A DNA stretch of 64,000 nt. It comes from Chlorogloeopsis sp. ULAP01 (GTDB lineage Bacteria; Cyanobacteriota; Cyanobacteriia; Cyanobacteriales; Nostocaceae). Below, one piece after another: positions 43,701-52,700 of the stretch; the first letter of the stretch is position 1, and the number at the start of each line of letters is the position of its first letter. A program made the position numbers and the translations under genes. The notes below the pieces were generated by a model. It was not told where the DNA came from, did no database searches, and saw only the letters and a list, made by a program, of their open reading frames with translations. The stretch lies in contig NZ_JAUDRH010000017.1 in NCBI RefSeq assembly GCF_030381805.1, positions 124,001 to 188,000 on the forward strand. Reading direction: 5' to 3'.

Positions 43701-46700
43701 ACAATGCTGGCAACGTCACCACAACTCAATATAACGTGACGCTTGCCCTTGATAAACAAGCACCCGCAATTACTGCTTCTTTAGTGCGCGACACTGGCAC
43801 GAACAATACAGATGGCATCACCTCCGATCCCACGATTGCTGGCACTGTCATCGATGCCAATCATGTAGTCGAGTTCCGGGCTGGCTTTGAAAACCCTTCT
43901 GTTGCCAACTTTGTTAGTGTCTTACCGCAGCGGCAAGCCGACGGAACCTTCAGGTTTAATCGTACCCAGCTTGAGAGTATTTATGGTGGCACTTTACCAG
44001 ATGGCGTTCACACGTTACGTCTGTTGGCAATAGACGAATACGGCAACACTTCCAACGTCTTTGACTTTACTTTTACCCTTGACTCTACACCGCCCCAACA
44101 GCTAGTTTTGAGACTCGATCCAGGATTGGATTCCACAAACAATAGCAACTTGCAGACAACAGCTGCAACAGTGAGCCTAACTGGTAAAACTGAAGCCAAC
44201 GCAACCGTCGTGCTGCAAGAAACAGGCAGCACCACAACAGCTGATGCGACTGGTAATTTCCAATTCACTGGAGTACACCTTAAGTTTGGGGCAAACGCTG
44301 TATCTGTAAGCGTCACCGATGCGGCTGGTAATGAAAGCGTATTTAACAACTCGATTACCCGCATTACTCAGACTGACGTGGTATTAGATTGGAACGCCAC
44401 GGTACTGAAGGCAATCCAGACGGATAGGAGTGCACCGCCTCTAGCCTCTCGCAATATGGCAATGGTACATGCAGCCATCTACGATGCTGTAAATGCCATT
44501 ACTCGCACCCACAGCGTCTACGTGGTAGACGCCAGCGCTCCTGCTGGTACTTCCGCTGCTTCGGCGGCAGCAGCAGCAGCTTACCGCGTCCTCGTTAATT
44601 TATATCCCCTGCAAAAAGCTACATTTGATGTTACTTTAGCAGCATCTCTAGCAGCAATTCCAGACGGGCAAGCAGAAGACGATGGCATTGCCTTGGGACA
44701 ACGAGTAGCAGATGAAATCCTGGCTTGGCGGAGTACGGATGGGTCTAAAACAGTCCTAGCTTATACTCCAACCACCAACCCTGGAGATTGGCAGCCTACC
44801 CCATCTGGCTACGGTGCGGCTTTGTTGCCCCAATGGCCTGGGGTAACTCCCTTTGCCATGACCGCAGGCAGCCAGTTCCGTCCTGGCGGTCCTCCAGCAT
44901 TAGATAGCGAGCAGTATGCAGCTGAGTTCAATCAAGTTAAAGAATTAGGTAAGAGCGACAGCACCACCCGTACCGCCGAGCAAACAGAAATTGCTAGATT
45001 CTGGGCTGATGGTGCAGGTACATATACTCCTCCAGGACATTGGAACAAAATTGCCGAAACTGTGGCTCTAGAGCGAGGCAACACTTTAGAAGAAAATGCC
45101 CGATTGTTTGCCCTGCTTAATATTGGTCTAGCTGATGCTGGGATTGCGGCTTGGGATGCCAAGTACACTTACGACTTTTGGCGACCCGTCACTGCAATTC
45201 GGCAAGCAGACAACGATAATAATCCAGCCACAATTAGCGATCCAACTTGGACACCACTACTGCAAACCCCACCCTTCCCAGAGTACGTGTCCGGACACAG
45301 TACCTTTAGTGGTGTTGCCGATGTCATTTTGACCAACTTCTTTGGCAGTGACTTTAGTTTTACTAGCACTTCAGCAGGCTTACCAGGCGTAACTCGCTCC
45401 TTCAGCAATTTTACAGCAGCCGCAGATGAAGCTGGTATTAGTCGCATCTACGGCGGCATCCACTTCAATTCCGGGAACATCGATGGTTTAGCAACAGGAA
45501 GAGCTTTAGGCGACTACGTACTCCAGAATTTGTTGGTTAGCAATATTCATTCGTCACTGATTCAAGTAGGACTGGCAAATGATACTTCTGTCGATGGCAC
45601 CAACCGGGATGGCATTACATCTGACCCCACGGTTTCTGGCAGAATCAGCGCCCCAAGCAATACTGTTCGTCTGCGTGCTGGCTTTGGCGATACTCCAGCG
45701 TCCAGCTACCTAGATATAACTAATAATCTTAGTGCCGACGGTAGCTTTTTATTAGACCGTACTTTATTGGCAAATATTTATGGCGCATCTCTGCCAGACG
45801 GAGCTTACAATTTCCACCTACAACTTGAAGATTTGCAAGGCAACCGCTTGGGTGGCGATCGCGTTTCCTTTTACCTCGATACCGCCAACCCGCTAGTATC
45901 GCTTTTAACGCCAAATTCAATTGGCGACTACAGCACCACGGCGCGGCTAATTGGTAGTGCCAGCGACATGGGTAGTAGGGTCAGCAGCGCTCACTATAGC
46001 ATAGATGGACAAGCCTTTTCACCTCTTGCCACCAACAGCCAGGGACAGTTTAGCCAAATTATTACCACATCTGGTCTGGCTGCTGGTTTCCACAATCTGG
46101 TGCTAGAAGTTTTTGACGTTGCTGGTAATTTCACACAAACAACTACTAACTTTACAGTCTCCAATGACTTCTTCGTCGGATCAACTCTCACAGAAGGTTG
46201 GGGCAATAGGACTGCCAATTCTATCACTTTGGCTGAACAGAACAGCTTTGTGACGCAAACTGCCATGACGGTTGAGTTAGGTCAGACTCAAGGCAAGCGT
46301 CAACTTGAGTTTGAACTCAATGCCCAGTTTGATGCCACTAATACCACCGCCGCTTCAGAAGACCGATTTTTAGTGTACCTGGTTGACCCGACCAATCCCA
46401 ATGTTACGCTCCTAGACCAGGGTGAACCAGGAACGGCGTTATTTTCGCTTTCTGGTAACAAAGCTGAGTTTACCCCTGGATTGGTGAACTATGACGGTCG
46501 CCGCGTCCAAATTGACCTGACCAGTCTTGCCTATAAAACCAACGGTCAGCTAGTCTTCCAACTCATTAACAACGACGGCGATACTGGCAGTGTAGTACAG
46601 GTGCAGAACCTGACAAATACTGTTGACCCTGAAGGCGTATCCGGTCCAGTCTTCCCGACTCAAATTAACCGGGCAACACCTGGTTCTGCTCTGCCAGTAG

Positions 46701-49700
46701 ACAGCTTTAAGACCACCCTGGATGCCAAACTGTTGGTAAGCAACGTCCGCCTCGATCCCACCACCGGTCGCTACACCGCAGACGTACAGGTACGCAACGC
46801 TGGAACAACAACCCTTTCGCGTCAATTAGCGGTTGTCTTGACGAACCTGCCTGCTGGAGTGAATTTGCTCAATGCTTCTGGAACCCATCCTGCCGGTTCG
46901 CCCTACATCAATCTCAGCAATGCCATTCAGGCAGGAGGTTTGCTTCCTGGAGCAGTATCAGACACGGTGCAAATTGTCTTTGACGACCCGTCGCTGTTAC
47001 GCTTTGCTTTAGAACCTGTCTTTTTACAAGGACCGCCAGACCAACCGCCTCAACTCAATGCTTTAGGTTCTTTGAGTGTAATGGTAGGTGGGCGCTTGGA
47101 AATCCCGTTGATCGGGTCAGACCCAAATGGAGACCCGATCGCCTTTTCGATTCGTTCCGAGCGACCGCTGCCAAAAGGCAAGCTTTCAGGTGATGGTACT
47201 CTGATTTTCACACCCAGTCCTGACGAAATAGGGACTTACAATTTTACCCTAGTTGCCAGCAGTGGTGGCTTAGAAACTACCCAAGATGTCACCCTCACCG
47301 TTACCCCAGACCCGGTAACTACTACCCGCATTTCTGGTGTGATTCAAAATACCGACCAAGCGCCTTTGGCAGGGGTGGTGATTGAGTTGGGAGGCTGGCA
47401 GGTGACCACAGCTGCTGATGGTTCGTTCCTGTTAGAGTTTAGCGGTCCGCTAACAAGCGACACCCTGAAGATACGTGGCGAGTCGATTGATGGTACAGTG
47501 ACATACCCGTTTATTGCTGAAAAGCTGCCATTGGTGTTGGAACACGAGGTATATATAGGTGTTAACAACGTTATCAGCCGCCCCATCTACCTGCCGCCCC
47601 TTGATACTGCCAATGCCCACACCATTAACCCCAATGTAGACGAAACTGTTACAAGTGCTGCTCTCCCTGGTTCGGCTGTATTTGTCGCCTCCAATACGCT
47701 TTACGACCAAAAAGGTAATTTGTTTACGGGCAAGCTGAGTATCACCGAAGTACCAACAAACCTGACTCCCGCAGCACTGCCAGAAAACCTGCATCCAGAT
47801 TTGGTGGTGACTGTTCAACCAGGAGAAATGGTTTTCACTGCTCCTGCACCCTTAACATTGCCCAATCGTGCTGGCTACCCACCGGGAACCCAGATGGATT
47901 TGTGGTCGATTAATCCCAAAACCGGATTGTTTGACAACGTGGGAACTGGGAAAGTCAGTGCTGATGGCAGCGTGATTGAGACGATTTCGGGTGGAATTCG
48001 CAACAGTAGTTGGCATTTCTTTGCCCCACCACCAGCTGTATTCGGGACACCTAAAAACCTAAACAAAAACCCACGCAATCAAGATGAAGGCTGCAACGAA
48101 TGCGAAGCCACTCAATCGATTAACTCGGAAGTAGAACTCCACTCTGGGGCAGTGCAGGAAACCCATGACCTTGTAACTTACCAATCCTTGGGCGAAACTC
48201 GCGGACTCAGCCTGAAATACAATTCGCTGCGTGCCGACTCTAGACCAATTGTGCATTTTGGCTACGATGATGTTCGGTTGGTTAACACCACTGGCGGTCT
48301 GTTAGTTGCCAAACTCACAGTCAAACAGGGCGATTTCACTTACCAAGTTCCAGGTATTGCTAAAGGGCAGTATGGACTATCTGGTGGCGAGCATTTCTGG
48401 TCGCTGCCCGACTCTGGCGGCACCATTGATGCTGCTCTTCAGGCAGATCTGCGCTCCCTACCCTCCGGACTGTATACCTACGAACTCACAAGTGGGCTAT
48501 TTACATCCAGCTTAAATGGTTCTTCAACAACCAGTACGGGCAAATTAATCAACATCAATACTATCAACAGTTCCTTTGGCAGTGGCTGGGGACTGGCAGG
48601 ATTGCAGGAATTAGTTAAAAACGACGATGGTTCCGTGCTGCTAATTGATGGTGATAGCAGTCAACTGTTGTTTGAAGCGCCCACCGCGCCTGGCGGTACT
48701 TACGTCTCTCCTCCAGGTGATATGTCTGCGTTAGTACGTCTGGCTGACGGCAGCTTCCGCCGGACGATGAAAGACCAAACTACTTACCACTTCAATGCCC
48801 AAAACAAACTGGAGTTGGTGCGCGATCGCAATGGCAATGAAACTAAGTATATATACAATACTGCGGGACAGCTTGTTCAGATAGTTGACCCAGTCGGTCT
48901 GGCAACGACGTTTACTTATACCGGAAGTAAGGTAACTGCTATTACTGACCCTGCTGGTCGCATCACCGAGCTAGAATACGACAATCAAGGCAATTTAAGT
49001 AAAATTACTGACCCTGATAATTCTTCGAGAAGTTGGGAGTACGATAGCGAACATCGCATGACTGCCGCCGTGGACAAAATGGGCAATCGCGGAGAGGACT
49101 TTTATGACTTTGCCGGTCGAGTCCGAAGTGCCGTTCGTCCTGATGGCTCAGTGGTGCAAGTAAATCCAGTGCAAACGCAAGGGTTATATCGTCCGGAACA
49201 AACGCTTAATCCGTTCTCAGCCCCTGTTGCAAAAGCCCTTGGTTCCGCAGAAGCCAGTTATGTTGATGGTAATGGTAATGTGATTCGGGCGCTACTTGAC
49301 CAGGCAGGTCAAACTATCTCCTCAATGGATGGTGCTGGGTTTATGCCCTCTGTCGAGCGGGATGCCAACAACATGGTGACAAAATCTACAAGTGCCAGAG
49401 GTTATGTAACTAATTACACCTATGATGACAGGGGCAATATCCTTAGCATTAAAGATGAAATTTCATACGCACCTGTAACAACGAACTCCTTATTTGCCAA
49501 TCGCGTTTACAAGACGGGAACCCATCCCCGGCAAATTACAACAGCTGACCTAAATGGGGATAGTCATCCCGACTTGATAACTGCTAATTATGATAACGAT
49601 AGCGTATCCGTGCTACTTGGTGATGGGCAAGGTTCCTTTGTTGGTCCAATGAACTTTGCTGTAGAAAGAAGACCTGAATCTGTTGCTGTTGGAGATTTGA

Positions 49701-52700
49701 ATGGAGATGGCATCCTTGACTTAGCAGTCGCCAACTCTTATAGCAGCAGTGTATCTGTGCTGTTGGGAAATGGGGATGGAAAATTTAGTTCTTCCATCAG
49801 CTTGATCGTGCAAGGCAGCCCTAACTTCGTTACTTTAGGTGATTTAAATAATGACGGCAACCTTGATATCGTCGTTGCAAAGGGTTTTGGTTATGGTCAA
49901 GAAGTATCGCTGTTGTTAAACAATGGCAATGGTACTTTTGCTGCCAAAACTGACTACAACCTGGCAGCCAGCCCTCTATCTATTGCTTTAGCAGATTTAA
50001 ACGGGGACGATAAACTTGACCTAGTAAGCGCGAACGACAATAGTAATGTATCAGTACTGTTGGGCAAGGGTGACGGCACCTTTGGCACCAAAACTGACTA
50101 CACAGTTGGTTTTAACCTAAATTCTATAGCACTAGGAGATGTCAACGGTGATGGTCGCTTTGACATCGTAACTGCTAACTCCAATAGCAACGGAGTATCG
50201 GTGCTATTAAATAATGGCAACGGCAGCTTTGGAGCCAATACTGATTATGCAGTTGGAGATAATCCTATTTCTGTCAGCTTAACAGATCTGAATGGGGACG
50301 GCCATTCTGACATCGTAACTGCTAACTCCAATAGCAACGGAGTATCGGTGCTATTAAATAATGGCAACGGCGGCTTTGGAGCCAATACTGATTATGCAGT
50401 TGGACATTACCCTATTTCTGTAGTGGCAGGAGATGTAAACTCTGACGGTATTCCCGACTTGGTAACTGCAAACTACGGTGATGGCAATGTGTCGATGCTG
50501 TTTGGCAATGGTGATGGCTCTTTTAGAACTAAGACGGAGCCTCCCACTACTAATACTACTAACTATGGTGTTGGACGTTTCCCTATTTCTGTAGTGGCAG
50601 GAGATGTAAACTCTGACGGTATTCCCGACTTGGTAACTGCGAACTACTACTATAGTGGTAGCATATCGGTACTGTTGGGCAAGGGTGATGGTACTGTTGG
50701 CACCAAAACCGACTATATAGTTGGAAGTTATCCTTTATCTGTAGCGTTAGGAGATGTGAACGGTGACAATCACCTTGACATAGTAGCTACTAACAATTAC
50801 AGCAACGCTGTGTCTGTATTGTTTGGCAATGGTAACGGTTCCTTTGGAGTTAACACCTACTATGAGTATGGGGTTTGGATTAACCCCCACTATGTTACTT
50901 TGGCAGATGTGAACGGTGACAGTCGCCTTGACATCGTAACTGCAAACTATAGTGACAAAAACGTTTCAGTACTGTTAAACAATGGTAACGGCACTTTTGC
51001 ACAAAGAACTGACTATGCACTTGGAGGGTACTCCTACTCTGTCGTACTGGGAGATGTAAACGGGGATGGTCGCCTTGATCTAGTCAGCGCGAACTCTGAC
51101 AGCAGTATAGTGTCAGTGCTGTTAAATAATAGCAATGGCACTTTTGGAGGCAAAACTGATTATATTGTTGGAAGCAGACCTGAATCTGTCTCTTTAGGAG
51201 ATGTAGATGGGGATGGTCGTCTCGATCTGCTGACCGCAAACTATAGTGACAGAACTGTTTCGGTACTGTTGGGCAATGGCGATGGCACCTTTTCAGCCAA
51301 AACCGACTATGTGGTTGGAACTACCCTGGTTTTTCTTACTATAGGAGATGTAAACAAGGATGGCTACCTTGACCTGATAACTGTGGGTGGGAATGATTAC
51401 GATCAAAGCTTGACAGTTCTACTAGGTAATGGCTCTGGTTCTTTTGATGGTAGAAACCGTCAAGATTTTGCTTTAAGTGATTATACAGACTCGATTGCTT
51501 TGAGCGACTTCAATAGCGATGGATACCTCGATTTAGCCACGACAAACAGATACAATAACACGGTCTCTGTCATACTGAACAATGCGGTTCAAATAGAAGT
51601 TAATAGGGGAACAAGCGATCGCCGCTATACCTACGACCCAATTTTTTACCAGGTGACGAGTGAAAGTGACGAATTGGGTAGAAAGACGCTGTATGAAATT
51701 GACTCACTTACCGGAAATCTGCTTTCCACCACCAAAGTAGTAGGTGCAGTGGGTGGTGATGACGATGTAGTTACCCGCTATACTTACACTGCCAAGGGAC
51801 AAGTTGATATGATTACGGATGCCTTGGGACGGGTGACAGACTACGACTACGATGCTTTTGGCAGGCTCTTGAAGGTAATTTATGCCAAGGGAACGGTAGA
51901 TGAAGCGTCACAGCAGTATGAGTATGATGCTGCTGGAAACCAAACGGCAATAATTGATGAAAACAGGCATCGGACAGAGTTTAAGTATGATGCCATGAAC
52001 CAACTGTTCCAAGTCATAGAAGCTGACCCGGATGGTGCTGGTTCGTTAACATCGCCGATAACTACTTATACTTACTACGCAGATGGCAATCAACAGACAA
52101 TTACTGATGCTCGCGGCAATGTCACAAAGAGCGAATATGACAGTATGGGGCGGTTAATCAAGACAATTGATGCTCTGGGTGGTGTGACGACCTATGGTTA
52201 TGATAAGGCAGGTAACCAAGTTTCCGTAATTGATCCGTTGGGGCGCGAAACTAAGTCTATTTACGATGCCCGCGATCGCTTGACTGCAACTATTCGTCCT
52301 GATGGCACAAGCGAAAAATCTCGGTATGACTTCGACAATAACCAGACTTCAACTATTGATGCCAACGGCAATCCGAGTAACAAGGTTTATGATGCTCGTG
52401 GTCGGTTGATTCGAGAGATTGACCCGCTTGGAAAAGTAACTCGGTATGAGTACGACGCTGCCAATCAGCTAATAGCCACAATTGATGCCAACAATCATAA
52501 AACGCAGTATAAGTATGATGACTTGGGTAGGCAAATTGAAGTAATTGATGCCTTGGGTCAGGTAACCAAAACAGAATATGACAAAGTTGGTAACGTCATT
52601 GTTGAAACTGACGCACTAGGACACACTACTCGCTACACCTACGACAATCGCGATCGCCTTAGAGTCACGAAAGACGCTCTCAACTATACAGCGACAACTG

